Notes: a model not told the origin generated them from the letters alone. A stretch of 64,000 bases of DNA from Oscillospiraceae bacterium (GCA_004556975.1 SFFD01000005.1:1-64000), one strand, 5' to 3'; counted from the first letter of the stretch, positions 43,879-53,114 are shown. Translations and numbers: made by a program.

Positions 43879-45705
43879 ATGTGTGGAATTATCGGTTTTA
43901 CCGGAAGTCACAGCGCCGTTCCGGTGATAATTGAAGGACTTAAAAAGCTTGAATATCGCGGTTATGATTCCGCAGGAATCGCCGTTGTGGGCAGCAAGGG
44001 AATTTCTATGGTAAAAGCCTCCGGCAAAATAGAAAATCTCTGCAAAAAAATCGAAAGCGGCGAACCGATTGAGGGCAATACCGGTATCGGCCACACCCGT
44101 TGGGCAACCCACGGTGTGCCCAACGATATAAACGCCCACCCGCATATGAGCCCGGACGGCCGCTTTGCCATTGTGCACAACGGAATTATCGAAAACTTTG
44201 CGGAGCTTAGAAACGAGCTTGTAGACCGCGGCTGCACTTTTAAAAGCGACACCGATACCGAGGTTATAGTACATCTTCTTTCCCTCTATTACGAAGGCGA
44301 CTTCAAAAAGGCAATGATGAAAACCGTCGCCCGCCTTGAGGGAACATATGCCATCGGTGCGGTGTGTTCCGAATGCCCCAACAGTATTTTTGTTACCAAG
44401 TCCTTTAACCCCATGATTTTAGGCGTAGGAATCGGCGAAAACTTTTTTGCTTCCGATGTGACCGCTCTTGTTTCTCATACAAGAAATGTAATATATCTTG
44501 AGGACGGCGAGCTTGCCGAGCTTACCCCGGACGAAATCAGCGTTTATAACGCCGCCGGCAAGCGTGTGGAAAAGACCATATCCCGCGTTATGTGGGATAC
44601 CGAAGCCGCAGAAAAGGGCGGCTATGAGCATTTTATGCTCAAAGAGATTATGGAACAGCCCAACGCCCTTAAATCCGCCATTGAACCGAGAGTGAAAAAC
44701 GGCATAGCCAACCTTTCGGAGCTCAACCTTTCCGATGAAGAGCTTCGCTCCATCAACCACATTGTGATTACCGCCTGCGGTTCGGCATATTACGCAGGCT
44801 GCGCCGGAAAATACGCCATAGAGAAGCTTACGCGAATTCCCGTTTCGGTAGAGCTTGCAAGCGAACTGCGCTATGACGACCCCATTGTTGACGAACATAC
44901 GCTGCTTATCGTTTTAAGCCAGTCCGGCGAAACCCTTGACACAATCTGCGCCATGCGCGAAATGAAAAACCGCGGCACCCATGTGGCGGCCATAGTCAAC
45001 GTAGTGGGAAGCACGATAGCAAAGCTTGCCGACAGCGTAATTTATACCTACGCCGGCCCCGAAATTGCCGTTGCCACCACAAAGGGATATACCACCCAGG
45101 TGGCGGTTCTTTACCTTTTCGCAGTACACGCGGCGCTTGCTTTGGGCAAAATTGACGAGGGCGAGGCACGCCGCCTTACCGGAGAAATTCTGAAAATCCC
45201 CGCAAATATTCAGCGTGCATTCGACCTGAACCCCCAAATCGACGAGCTTGCGAAAAAATACTACAACAACAAATCCCTGTTCTTCATAGGCAGAAATGTT
45301 GACTATGCCGTTGCTATGGAAGGCTCGCTTAAAATGAAGGAAATCTCCTACATTCACTCCGAAGCATATGCCGCGGGCGAATTGAAGCACGGAACAATCG
45401 CGCTTATCAATGAGGGAAGCCCGGTAATTGCCGTTGCCTGCTACCGCGAGCTTTTCGACAAGATGATGAGCAATATCAAAGAGGTAAAGGCCCGTGGGGC
45501 AGAGGTTCTCGGCGTTGCGATAGAGGATATGAAAAAGATTTTTTCCGAAGCGGACGATGTAATTCTTGTGCCCAAAACAGAACCTATTTTTGCCGTTACG
45601 TCAGAAATTGTTCCCCTTCAGCTTCTCGCTTATTATGTGGCAAAGGAAAACGGCTGCGATATAGATAAGCCAAGAAACCTTGCAAAATCCGTTACTGTGG
45701 AATAA
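43879..45705 (+). CDS. glmS: Glutamine-fructose-6-phosphate aminotransferase (isomerising)
   Basis: 608 residues, first step to UDP-GlcNAc for peptidoglycan. The N-terminal amidotransferase begins MCGIIGFTG with the nucleophile Cys2 and has HTRWATHGVP; the two SIS sugar-isomerase domains show CGSAYYAG, SQSGETLDT and ATTKGYTTQ, and the chain ends with LAKSVTVE, the active-site tail with conserved Lys. Length is normal. GAAAGG lies 8 bases before the ATG. Unlike B. subtilis, no glmS ribozyme precedes it, so its feedback control must differ. Confidence 0.97.
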   Translation: MCGIIGFTGSHSAVPVIIEGLKKLEYRGYDSAGIAVVGSKGISMVKASGKIENLCKKIESGEPIEGNTGIGHTRWATHGVPNDINAHPHMSPDGRFAIVHNGIIENFAELRNELVDRGCTFKSDTDTEVIVHLLSLYYEGDFKKAMMKTVARLEGTYAIGAVCSECPNSIFVTKSFNPMILGVGIGENFFASDVTALVSHTRNVIYLEDGELAELTPDEISVYNAAGKRVEKTISRVMWDTEAAEKGGYEHFMLKEIMEQPNALKSAIEPRVKNGIANLSELNLSDEELRSINHIVITACGSAYYAGCAGKYAIEKLTRIPVSVELASELRYDDPIVDEHTLLIVLSQSGETLDTICAMREMKNRGTHVAAIVNVVGSTIAKLADSVIYTYAGPEIAVATTKGYTTQVAVLYLFAVHAALALGKIDEGEARRLTGEILKIPANIQRAFDLNPQIDELAKKYYNNKSLFFIGRNVDYAVAMEGSLKMKEISYIHSEAYAAGELKHGTIALINEGSPVIAVACYRELFDKMMSNIKEVKARGAEVLGVAIEDMKKIFSEADDVILVPKTEPIFAVTSEIVPLQLLAYYVAKENGCDIDKPRNLAKSVTVE

Positions 45706-45713
45706 AAAAGGTC

Positions 45714-45751
45714 AAAAAAGCCGTGCTCAAATTTGAGCACGGCTTTTTTAT
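45714..45751. terminator. Bidirectional terminator built from GTGCTCAAA
   Basis: A perfect 24-base palindrome, GCCGTGCTCAAA / TTTGAGCACGGC (45720-45743), with AAAAAA before and TTTTTT after. It serves glmS and the converging argS operon. Confidence 0.93.
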
Positions 45752-45776
45752 GCTTATTTTAAGGCTTAAGAAAAGC

Positions 45777-47516
45777 TTACATGCTTTCGGGAACGGTGAT
45801 GTTGAGCACGGTGAGCACGTTTTTGATGGTGGTCTTTGCCGCCAGGCAAAGGGCAATTCTTGCCTGCATAAGCTTTTCGTCATCACAGCGGCAGCGGCAT
45901 GCGTTATAGAATTTGTGGAATGCGGAAGCAATGTCCACGGCATATTTTGTGATGTGCGCCGGGTCATAAAGTCGTGCGGATTCCTTGATTTCGCCGGGGA
46001 ATGCCGCAATGCAGGAAATAAGGGCAAGCTCTTCCGGCTCTTTAAGCACTCCGGCGGGAATTTCGCCCGCAAAGGCCACGCCTTCGGCCGCAAGGCTTTT
46101 AAGAATGGAGCATATTCTTGCGTGAGCGTACTGAACATAATAAACCGGGTTCTGGCTTGACTGCTCAACGGCAAGGTCAAGGTCGAAAATAAGGTGGGTG
46201 TTCGGCTCTCTCATATTGAAGAAGAAACGCGCGGCGTCAATCGGCACTTCCTCAAGCAGGTCGGTGAGGGTGATTGCCTTGCCGGTACGCTTGCTCATAC
46301 GAACGGGCTTGCCGTCGCGCACAAGCTCCACAAGCTGCATAAGAACAACGTCAAGCTTGTTTCCGTCAAGGCCGAGGGCGTTCATAGCACCTTTAAGACG
46401 CGCCACATGGCCGTGATGATCCGCGCCCCACACGTTTATAACTCTGTCGAAGCCGCGCTTTGCGAATTTGTTGTAGTGGTAGGCAATATCTCCGGCAAAA
46501 TAGGTGGGGTTGCCGTTCTGGCGGATAAGAACGTCGTCTTTAAGCTCAAGCGCCTCAATCTGCTTGTCGGTTTTACCCTCCGACTTGAGCATTTCGGTAA
46601 GCACTTCGGCGTTTTTGTACCAAAGCGCGCCGTCCTTTTCATATGTCAGACCCTTGTCGGTAAGTATCTTTACAATTTCGTCAATGCTTCCGTCGGCATA
46701 AAGACTGCTTTCACGGAACCACACGTCATAATCTATGCGATAGGTGTGAAGGTCGCGTTCAAGCCCTTCTACGTTGGCGGGAAGGGCATAGTCGATAAGC
46801 GCCTGACGGCGTTCTTCGGAATCTGCGTTCACATATTTGTCGCCGTTTATGTCGGCGAACTCCTTTGCGCGAACCTTGATGTCCTCGCCGTGGTAGCCGT
46901 CCTCCGGGAATTCCACCGCGTCCTCGCCGAGATAAAGCTGAAGATAGCGCGCTTCAAGGGATTTTCCGAATTTTGCTATTTGGTTACCTGCGTCGTTCAC
47001 ATAAAATTCCCGGGTGACATCATATCCGCACCAGGAAAGCACCTCCGCAAGTCCGTCGCCGATGGCGCCGCCTCTGGCGTTGCCCATGTGCATGGGGCCG
47101 GTGGGGTTGGCGGAAACAAATTCCACCATGACCTTTTCGCCGTGACCGCCGTCGCTCTTGCCGTAGTCGTCTCCTTCTGAAACGGCGGCATTTACCGCCT
47201 CGGCATACCAGTGCGGCGCGTAAAACACGTTTAAAAAGCCGGGTCCGGCAACCTCTGCCCGCTCAAAATAGCTTCCCTCAAGCTCCAAATGCGCCGCAAT
47301 TGCCTCGGCAATCTGGCGGGGCGATTTATGAAAAGCGCGGGCTGAAACCATTGCCGCGTTTGAGGCAAGGTTGCCGTTTTTGCTGTCCGCCGGAACCTCG
47401 ACGATAAATTCGGGCAGTTCTCCCTCGGGAAGCTCTCCCGCGGAAACGGCAGCTTCTGCTGCCCTTTTGATAAGCTCTTTGTACTGCGCTTTGGCTTCCG
47501 CCGCTAAGTCACGCAT
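45777..47516 (-). CDS. argS: Arginyl-tRNA synthetase
   Basis: 579 residues, class I synthetase. The start is the ATG at 47516 with AAGGAG 12 bases upstream; a GTG at 47525 lies too near the ribosome site. The HIGH-type motif is PMHMGNARGG near residue 130, the KMSKS-type is RMSKRTGKA near residue 395, and the N-terminal Add1 domain and C-terminal anticodon-binding DALR domain (VEQSSQNPVYYVQYAHAR) are complete. Overlaps the upstream DUF1934 gene by 8 bases, as in the ywiB-argS pair of bacilli. Confidence 0.97.
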   Translation of the reverse strand: MRDLAAEAKAQYKELIKRAAEAAVSAGELPEGELPEFIVEVPADSKNGNLASNAAMVSARAFHKSPRQIAEAIAAHLELEGSYFERAEVAGPGFLNVFYAPHWYAEAVNAAVSEGDDYGKSDGGHGEKVMVEFVSANPTGPMHMGNARGGAIGDGLAEVLSWCGYDVTREFYVNDAGNQIAKFGKSLEARYLQLYLGEDAVEFPEDGYHGEDIKVRAKEFADINGDKYVNADSEERRQALIDYALPANVEGLERDLHTYRIDYDVWFRESSLYADGSIDEIVKILTDKGLTYEKDGALWYKNAEVLTEMLKSEGKTDKQIEALELKDDVLIRQNGNPTYFAGDIAYHYNKFAKRGFDRVINVWGADHHGHVARLKGAMNALGLDGNKLDVVLMQLVELVRDGKPVRMSKRTGKAITLTDLLEEVPIDAARFFFNMREPNTHLIFDLDLAVEQSSQNPVYYVQYAHARICSILKSLAAEGVAFAGEIPAGVLKEPEELALISCIAAFPGEIKESARLYDPAHITKYAVDIASAFHKFYNACRCRCDDEKLMQARIALCLAAKTTIKNVLTVLNITVPESM

Positions 47517-47946
47517 TACTTTCACACTCCTTGACTACAATATTTACTTCCTGCTCGCTTGCAAGCATGGCGTTTATATCCATTGAATATCTGAAATTAA
47601 GCACTCCGCCGTTATCCTCGAGCCCGTTTTCGATGGAAAGCCCCTGAATTCCCATAACCCAGTCGGAAAAACCGTTGTCATAGTGGCACTGGTGGCGCTC
47701 GCCCTTTTCTATGATAAGCTGGCTTGCGCGTTTGCCGCTGCGCGTCATGGTAACGCAGTCCGTTCCCTCAATTTTAAGCAGGGTTTTCATGGTGGGGGCA
47801 GTGTCCTCTTCGTCCATTTCTTCATAAGCAAGATAGCGGGCATTGCGCTTTTTATAATAACGTCCCTTGGTCATAAGCTCAACGGTGTCGCTTTCACCGT
47901 CTATGCTTCGGGTACCTTTGATAAAAATAACTACATCTTTTCCCAT
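47509..47946 (-). CDS. DUF1934 (YwiB-like) beta-barrel protein
   Basis: 145 residues. A small calycin-like beta-barrel family of unknown role: the sequence has the alternating strand pattern DVVIFIKGTRSIDGESDTVELMT-like opening, then a Tyr-rich KGRYYKKRNARYLAYEE and RYSMDINAMLASEQEVNIVV near the end. It is commonly found directly in front of argS in Firmicutes, and here its end overlaps the argS start. No function is established. It follows murI after 21 bases, so the order ddl-murI-DUF1934-argS is one transcript unit. Confidence 0.85.
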   Translation of the reverse strand: MGKDVVIFIKGTRSIDGESDTVELMTKGRYYKKRNARYLAYEEMDEEDTAPTMKTLLKIEGTDCVTMTRSGKRASQLIIEKGERHQCHYDNGFSDWVMGIQGLSIENGLEDNGGVLNFRYSMDINAMLASEQEVNIVVKECESNA

Positions 47947-47967
47947 AATATTATCCTTAAACTGATA

Positions 47968-48786
47968 TTACCTTGTTGTAAGCTCCTCCGGGTCAAGGCG
48001 GGTAACATTGCAAAGCTCCTCGCCAAGAAATTCTTTGCCCAGCCTTGTAAAGCCCTCTATTTTATCGGTAACAAAAAACTTCATTTTGCCGCTTTGCCCG
48101 GATGAAAGCAAGCCGTTTTCTTCAAGAAATTCCTTTGCGGCGACTGCGGCTTCGCTGCCCGCGTCAATAAGCATAAGCCTGTACCCGGTAAGTTTATCAA
48201 TAAGATTATAAAGCAGCGGGTAATGCGTGCACCCGAGAATGAGGGTGTCTATATCCTTTCCGTCAAAGGCTGAAAGATAATCTTTTGCCACAAGGCGGGT
48301 TACTTCACAGTCTGCGCCGGAATATCCGTTTTCCACAAGCGGAACAAAAAGCGGGCATGCCTTTGCGGTAAATTCCGCATGGGGAAGCAGGTTTTTTGTC
48401 AGCTTTTCGTAAGAACGGCTTGCCACCGTTGCCGCCGTGGCAATAAGACCGATTTTTTCGTTTTTTGTTGCGGCGGCGGCGGCTTTAACCGCAGGTTTTA
48501 CAACGCCCATGCAGGGAACGGAAAATCCCTTGCCCATATCTTCGCCCAGCACAGAGCTTACCGTGCCGCAGGCGACGATTATCATTTTTACATTCTGCTT
48601 TTCAAGAAAGCGCATACATTCCGCGGCATATTTTCGGATGACCTCCGGACTTCTGCTGCCGTAAGGCACCCGTCCGGTATCACCGAAAAACACAATATTC
48701 TCCTGCGGAAGAATTCTGCGCAGTTCACGCACGGCGGTAAGACCGCCGAGACCGGAATCAAAAACGCCGATAGCTCTTTCGTCCAT
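47968..48786 (-). CDS. murI: Glutamate racemase
   Basis: 272 residues. It makes D-glutamate for peptidoglycan. The two catalytic cysteines are in VACGTVSS (near residue 74) and LGCTHYPLL (near residue 185), and the start IGVFDSGLGGLTAVRELR with FFGDTGRVPYGSRS is diagnostic. The first active-site motif reads CGT instead of the usual CNT, replacing a conserved Asn that contacts substrate; the rest is intact. Its start codon overlaps the ddl stop by one base (TAATG), so both peptidoglycan precursor enzymes are made together. Confidence 0.94.
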   Translation of the reverse strand: MDERAIGVFDSGLGGLTAVRELRRILPQENIVFFGDTGRVPYGSRSPEVIRKYAAECMRFLEKQNVKMIIVACGTVSSVLGEDMGKGFSVPCMGVVKPAVKAAAAATKNEKIGLIATAATVASRSYEKLTKNLLPHAEFTAKACPLFVPLVENGYSGADCEVTRLVAKDYLSAFDGKDIDTLILGCTHYPLLYNLIDKLTGYRLMLIDAGSEAAVAAKEFLEENGLLSSGQSGKMKFFVTDKIEGFTRLGKEFLGEELCNVTRLDPEELTTR

Positions 48787-49859
48787 TATTCCTCCGAAAA
48801 TTCCTCTATGGCAAGCTCAATAAGTCCTGAAATAAGCTCGGAATAGCTCATTCCTGCCGCCATCATAAGCTTTGGGTACATTGAAATATCAGTAAATCCG
48901 GGAAGGGTGTTCGGCTCGTTAAGAACAACCTTGCCGGTTTCGCGTTCCATAAGAAAATCCACTCTGGTAAGACCGCGGCAACCGAGAATCTGATAGGCAA
49001 GCATGGCCATACCGCGAATTTCCTCCGCCTTTTCTTCAGAAAGGCGCGCCGGTATGTAAAGCTTGCTTTCCGCATTGAAATATTTGGCGTCATAGCTGTA
49101 AAATTCATCGGCGGGAACAATTTCTCCCGGGCCGCCCACAGAAAGTTCGCGGTTGCCGAAAACGGCGCATTCCACCTCGACGGGGTCTTTAACCGCTTCT
49201 TCAACAATAATCTTTACATCGTTCATGAATGCAAGGGCAAAGGCGTCGCCAAGCTCCGCTTCGCTTTTTACCTTGCTTATTCCCACGGAAGAGCCTGCGT
49301 TTGCAGGCTTTACAAAAACAGGATAACCAAGTTCCGTGCTCACGGTGTGATACGCGTGCTCAAGGTCGCAGCCGCGCATAAATGTAAGCCATTTTACCTG
49401 GGGCACGCCCGCGTTTTTGAGCACGGCGTGGCAAACGTCCTTATCCATGCACAGCGCGGAAGAAAGCACCCGGCACCCCACATAGGGAATACCCGCAATC
49501 TCAAGCAGACCCTGCATGCTTCCGTCCTCGCCGTTCCTTCCGTGCAGAACCGGGAATACGGCGTCTATTCTGTGAGGGAACATGGTGGGGCCTTCTTCAA
49601 CCATCATGCCGTGAACGCTTCTGTCGGGGCAGATGAACGCCCGTTTAAGATTTTTTTCGTCCTCTTCCCATTTGTTTTGGCGAACATTTTCAATGCCGCC
49701 GGAATAAAGGAACCATTTGCCGTCCTTTGTAATGCCCAAAAGCTGCGGCTCATATTTTTCTCTGTCGATATTTTCATAAACAGAAGCGACAGACATGCAC
49801 GAAACCTCGTGCTCGCTTGAAACGCCGCCGAAAAGCAGCGCAATTTTCTTTTTACCCAT
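48786..49859 (-). CDS. ddl: D-alanine-D-alanine ligase
   Basis: 357 residues. ATP-grasp ligase that supplies the D-Ala-D-Ala end of peptidoglycan. Visible: LFGGVSSEHEVSCMSV at the N-terminus, HGRNGEDGSMQGLLE, PVFVKPANAGSSVGISKV, the omega-loop EFYSYDAKYFN with the K-Y pair that favours D-Ala as second substrate, and LNEPNTLPGFT, where Pro replaces the usual Val or Ile. The length and the loop fit Ddl of the VanA-like larger group; the K-Y pair argues against a D-lactate ligase. AGAGG is 8 bases before the ATG. Confidence 0.94.
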   Translation of the reverse strand: MGKKKIALLFGGVSSEHEVSCMSVASVYENIDREKYEPQLLGITKDGKWFLYSGGIENVRQNKWEEDEKNLKRAFICPDRSVHGMMVEEGPTMFPHRIDAVFPVLHGRNGEDGSMQGLLEIAGIPYVGCRVLSSALCMDKDVCHAVLKNAGVPQVKWLTFMRGCDLEHAYHTVSTELGYPVFVKPANAGSSVGISKVKSEAELGDAFALAFMNDVKIIVEEAVKDPVEVECAVFGNRELSVGGPGEIVPADEFYSYDAKYFNAESKLYIPARLSEEKAEEIRGMAMLAYQILGCRGLTRVDFLMERETGKVVLNEPNTLPGFTDISMYPKLMMAAGMSYSELISGLIELAIEEFSEE

Positions 49860-49969
49860 ATAAAAAACCTCTTTTCAGAGTGCGTATTGAATAAATTGAC
49901 AGAAAGCGTTTGTAAAACGCTTTTCATTTAAAATTTATGCAGGACAGATTAAAAAAGCACGGTGTGCTT

Positions 49970-50527
49970 TTATATTTTGCCTGCAAGCGCTTCAAGCACC
50001 TTGGAATACGTTTCGGCAGGGTCGCTCAAAAAGCGTTCCCGTACCGCCATGGCCATTTCCTTGTCGGGCATGAAAAGCGAAAGCTCCATAAGGTCGGTGC
50101 CTATATCCGTAACGCGCATATGTATTTTAAATCCGTCCTCGGTTCTTGTAATGGAAACAAGGTTTTCCTTTTCTATGCGCCGCCGACGAAGAATATTTGC
50201 CGCGGTTTCCGCAGATTTTTCTTTAACGGAGGTCGGCAGCTTTCCCGCAAGAGTATCGGCGGCTGCCCTGCCCTTTTCGGTAAGGGAATATTCGCTTATT
50301 CCCGCCGGCGATTTAAGTGAAAGAATACATCCGGTGTTTTCAAGTTCCGCCAGCGCGTCGGAAAATTCAAAATAATTGGCCGTTCCGTCGGAAAGTACCG
50401 CTTCGGTAAGCTCGTCAAAGCTCATGGGCGAATCTGCAAAATTAAGTATGTGGCAGATAAGAATTCTTATTTCTCCGCCGTCGGTAAGTCCTCCGAGACG
50501 GATTCCCGCGGTGAAGGTTTCTTCCAT
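49970..50527 (-). CDS. DUF4364 family protein (winged-helix-like)
   Basis: 185 residues from ATG 50527, with AAAGGAAGG 7 bases upstream. The N-terminal ~85 residues resemble a winged helix (RILICHILNFADSPMSFDELTEAVL, then FSDALAELENTGCILS and a wing-like YSLTEKGRAAADTL), followed by a beta-rich domain. DUF4364 is widespread in Clostridia and its role is unknown, but the fold suggests DNA binding. It lies 110 bases before ddl on the same strand, with a hairpin AAAGCGTTT/AAACGCTTT between them (49903-49923), so it may be a separate unit. Confidence 0.75.
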   Translation of the reverse strand: MEETFTAGIRLGGLTDGGEIRILICHILNFADSPMSFDELTEAVLSDGTANYFEFSDALAELENTGCILSLKSPAGISEYSLTEKGRAAADTLAGKLPTSVKEKSAETAANILRRRRIEKENLVSITRTEDGFKIHMRVTDIGTDLMELSLFMPDKEMAMAVRERFLSDPAETYSKVLEALAGKI

Positions 50528-50539
50528 GGCAAAGCCTTC

Positions 50540-50605
50540 CTTTCGGCTCCGCAAAGCGGAGCAAATTTTGGCTTTCCCATGCGGGAAAGCCGAATTTTTG
50601 CTGCA
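50540..50605 (-). promoter_or_regulatory. Two hairpins in the leader of the DUF4364 gene
   Basis: GGCTTTCCC/GGGAAAGCC with a 4-base loop (about 50570-50591) and GCTCCGC/GCGGAGC with a 3-base loop (about 50546-50562), the latter ending 5-10 bases before the ribosome site. Role unknown. The remaining bases to 50775 show no gene. Confidence 0.4.
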
Positions 50606-50775
50606 ACCGGCTGCTGCGCTTGCGCAAAACAGGTTCCTGCTCATTCTATGATTATAAAGCGAAAAACGAGCAAAGGCGCAGACGCCGCAGACCGCTGCAA
50701 AATGCGCCCTTTTTCCGCACATTTTAAGTTCCGAAGGGCGCAGAGCCTTACCCTGAAACGGTAAAGCGGAAATCT

Positions 50776-50818
50776 GTAAAATTAAACTAAAGAGCGACCC
50801 TGCGGCCGCTCTTTAGTC
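50776..50818 (-). terminator. Terminator after the psuG fusion gene
   Basis: On the minus strand ACTAAAGAGCG, a 10-base loop, CGCTCTTTAGT, then TTAATTTT. The 11-bp stem is perfect and starts 10 bases after the stop codon. Confidence 0.75.
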
Positions 50819-50827
50819 TAAATCAAA

Positions 50828-52837
50828 TCAGTCGGTCTTTATGCACTTATGAGGAATTTCGTGTTTCTGGAAAATCTGTCCGCAGCGTGTGCATTTCCAT
50901 GCCCAGGGGTGTTCGCCCGTAAATTCAAGCGGGCCCTTGCAGTCGATATATTCAGGTTCGGCGGCTTTTTCTTCTTCTTTATGTTTTGCTTCACCTGCCG
51001 CTTCGGCAATGCGCTGTTTGCGCTCTTCCGCACGCTTGCGGTAAAATTCCGGGTCATAGGAAGTCATTCCTTCGGTGTCCATTTCCGGTTTTACCATGTT
51101 GTCGGGTTTGCGTTCCTTTTTCTCATGAACCGGAGGGACATATTCCGTAAGGGTGTTTTCGTCCTCTGTACCCATAGGGTCGTCAAAGGGCGAAACATAT
51201 TCGTCAGGGCGCTCCTCCGGCTCGGCAGAAGCCTGTTCGGCAGCTTCCTCTATTGCAGGCTCGGCAGCGGGCTCGGGAGCGGATTCGACCGCTTCCTCAA
51301 CAACCTCTTCCGGCTTTTCAACGGTTTCTTCAACCATCGCCATCACCTCATCGGAGGTACGGGCAATGACGTTGCTTGCGGGAGCGTCACCGCCCACCGC
51401 CATGGGTTCGGAAGCAGGCTCCGGCGCTTTTTCGCGCTTGGGAGCAAAGGGATTTACCCACTGGTCGTCCGGAACGGCTTTATATGCCGGCGCGGGAGCG
51501 GGCGCGGGTTCCGGTTCGGGCTGAACCGCCGGTCTTACGGGTTTATAGGGGTTGACATATGGCTGCGCGGAAGCCGGCTGGTACGGCTGCTGCTGGAACT
51601 GCTCCGGCATGGGCTGATACGGCGGCTGATAGGGGTTCGGCGCCGGCTGGTAAGGATTTTGCTGATACGGGTTAGAAGCAGGCTGCTGCGCGGCATAGGG
51701 GTTCTGCTGCTGGTACGGCATCTGCTGATAGGGATTCATATAGGGGTTCATAAAGGCCGGCATAGGCGCGGCGGCCATTCTTTGGCTGATAAGCGTTTCC
51801 ATTTCGCTGCGGAAAGAGGCAATCTCTCTGCTTATACTTTCCGCGGTGTCGTCGGCTATCTCCGCACGAAGCATATCAAGGCTTTCTTCCTCGTCTTCGG
51901 CAGCTTTGTCCTGCGCCTCAAGCGCGGAAAGGGCAACGGCGGTTTTTGCGGCCACTCTTGCGTTGTTATAAACAAGCTGAATGTTGGAATCAAGGCTCAT
52001 GCCGCCGGTCATTTCTTTAACAAGAGCAAGAAGGAAGGGGGTGAGCTGTTTGCCCTTAATTCCGTTTTCCTCTGCTTTCTTTACCGCAATGTCAATGGCT
52101 CTGTCTGCCATGGCCTTCGGCATTTCATATTCCTTGGGAATGGGGTTGCCCACAAGAATTCCGCCGTGAACGCCAAGGTCATGCTTTGCCTTTATGGTTG
52201 CGGCAAGCTCTTCGGGAGTATCTACGCGATAGTCAACGCCAAAGCCGCTTTCACGGCAGTAAAATGCGGGAAGCTCGTCCGTGCCGTAGCCAAGTACCGG
52301 CACGCCTTTGGTTTCAAGGTATTCAAGGGTAAGACCTATATCAAGAATTGATTTTGCGCCGGCGCAGACAACGGTAACGTCGGTGCGGCCAAGCTCCTCA
52401 AGGTCGGCGGAAATATCCATGGTGGTTTCCGCTCCGCGGTGAACGCCGCCTATGCCGCCGGTGGCAAAAATCTTTATGCCTGCCATTGCGGCAATAATCA
52501 TGGTGGAAGCAACGGTGGTTGCGCCGTCCATGCCCTTTGCGGCAAGTACGGGAAGGTCGCGGCGGGAAGCTTTTGTTACCGCCATACCCTTTTTGCCGAG
52601 ATACTCAATTTCGTCGGCGGAAAGACCAACCTTCATTTTGCCCCCGATAATGGCAATGGTTGCGGGAACCGCCCCTTCGGAACGGATAATATCCTCAACG
52701 TTGCGTGCGGTTTCCACATTTTGCGGGTACGGCATTCCGTGGCTGATGATGGTGGATTCAAGGGCGACAACGGGGCGCCCCTCTTTAAGTGCGGCGCCTA
52801 CCTCCGGCGCTATATCAAGGTAAAAACTTTTATTCAT
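50828..52837 (-). CDS. psuG: Pseudouridine-5'-phosphate glycosidase fused to a disordered tail with zinc ribbon
   Basis: 669 residues. Residues 1 to ~305 are a full PsuG, which splits pseudouridine 5'-phosphate to uracil and ribose 5-phosphate: ALESTIISHGMPYPQN, SRRDLP, GGIGGVHRGAE and AGAKSILDIG. E27, K89 and K162 match the catalytic Glu31, Lys93 and Lys166 of the E. coli enzyme with a constant shift of four. A coiled, acidic region (308-355) follows, then ~90 residues of NPYQQ/PYQP repeats rich in Pro, Gln, Asn and Tyr, then a long Glu/Pro/Ala stretch and a C-terminal zinc-ribbon-like end with C633, C649, C652, H659, H663 and C665. Nothing like this tail is known to me on PsuG. No stop or frame change separates the parts. 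An internal ATG at residue 322, with GAGGAAGAAAG before it, could give the tail as a separate product. No psuK kinase gene is adjacent. Confidence 0.88.
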   Translation of the reverse strand: MNKSFYLDIAPEVGAALKEGRPVVALESTIISHGMPYPQNVETARNVEDIIRSEGAVPATIAIIGGKMKVGLSADEIEYLGKKGMAVTKASRRDLPVLAAKGMDGATTVASTMIIAAMAGIKIFATGGIGGVHRGAETTMDISADLEELGRTDVTVVCAGAKSILDIGLTLEYLETKGVPVLGYGTDELPAFYCRESGFGVDYRVDTPEELAATIKAKHDLGVHGGILVGNPIPKEYEMPKAMADRAIDIAVKKAEENGIKGKQLTPFLLALVKEMTGGMSLDSNIQLVYNNARVAAKTAVALSALEAQDKAAEDEEESLDMLRAEIADDTAESISREIASFRSEMETLISQRMAAAPMPAFMNPYMNPYQQMPYQQQNPYAAQQPASNPYQQNPYQPAPNPYQPPYQPMPEQFQQQPYQPASAQPYVNPYKPVRPAVQPEPEPAPAPAPAYKAVPDDQWVNPFAPKREKAPEPASEPMAVGGDAPASNVIARTSDEVMAMVEETVEKPEEVVEEAVESAPEPAAEPAIEEAAEQASAEPEERPDEYVSPFDDPMGTEDENTLTEYVPPVHEKKERKPDNMVKPEMDTEGMTSYDPEFYRKRAEERKQRIAEAAGEAKHKEEEKAAEPEYIDCKGPLEFTGEHPWAWKCTRCGQIFQKHEIPHKCIKTD

Positions 52838-52875
52838 ATCAAGTTTCCTCCGTTAAGCAAACTAATACATATATA

Positions 52876-52904
52876 ATAATAATAGAAATCGCGTGGAATG
52901 TCAA
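52876..52904 (-). promoter_or_regulatory. Promoter of the psuG fusion gene
   Basis: On the minus strand TTGACA (52899-52904), a 17-base spacer and TATTAT (52876-52881), about 40 bases before the ATG at 52837. The DNA from 52905 to 53110 is A+T-rich and I see no gene in it. Confidence 0.65.
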
Positions 52905-53114
52905 TAACGCTCCGTCTGCCGAACCGGAAAAAGCAAAAGTTTTTAATCGGGGCGCTTTATAAATATTATCATAAAATTTTATCCGTTTCGCCGGATTTTA
53001 AAAATTTCCGCTGTATTTTTGCCTTTTTCGGGGCTATGTATGAAATGTTTTTTGGGGGAAGATTTCGGCGGTACTGCTTAGGGCTTTATAAATAACCGCG
53101 CACAAAAAGCGGCC

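Noticed and set aside
49903..49923. AAAGCGTTT/AAACGCTTT hairpin as a firm terminator between the DUF4364 gene and ddl
   Set aside because: The stem is A+T-rich and lacks a clear T-run on the minus strand; mentioned with the gene but not listed as a terminator.
50849..52351. 500-codon open frame on the plus strand opposite the psuG fusion gene
   Set aside because: It has no ribosome site or recognisable domain, its Phe/Arg/Gly-rich content mirrors the low-complexity Pro/Gln/Glu codons of the minus-strand gene, and the minus-strand protein has clear PsuG motifs.
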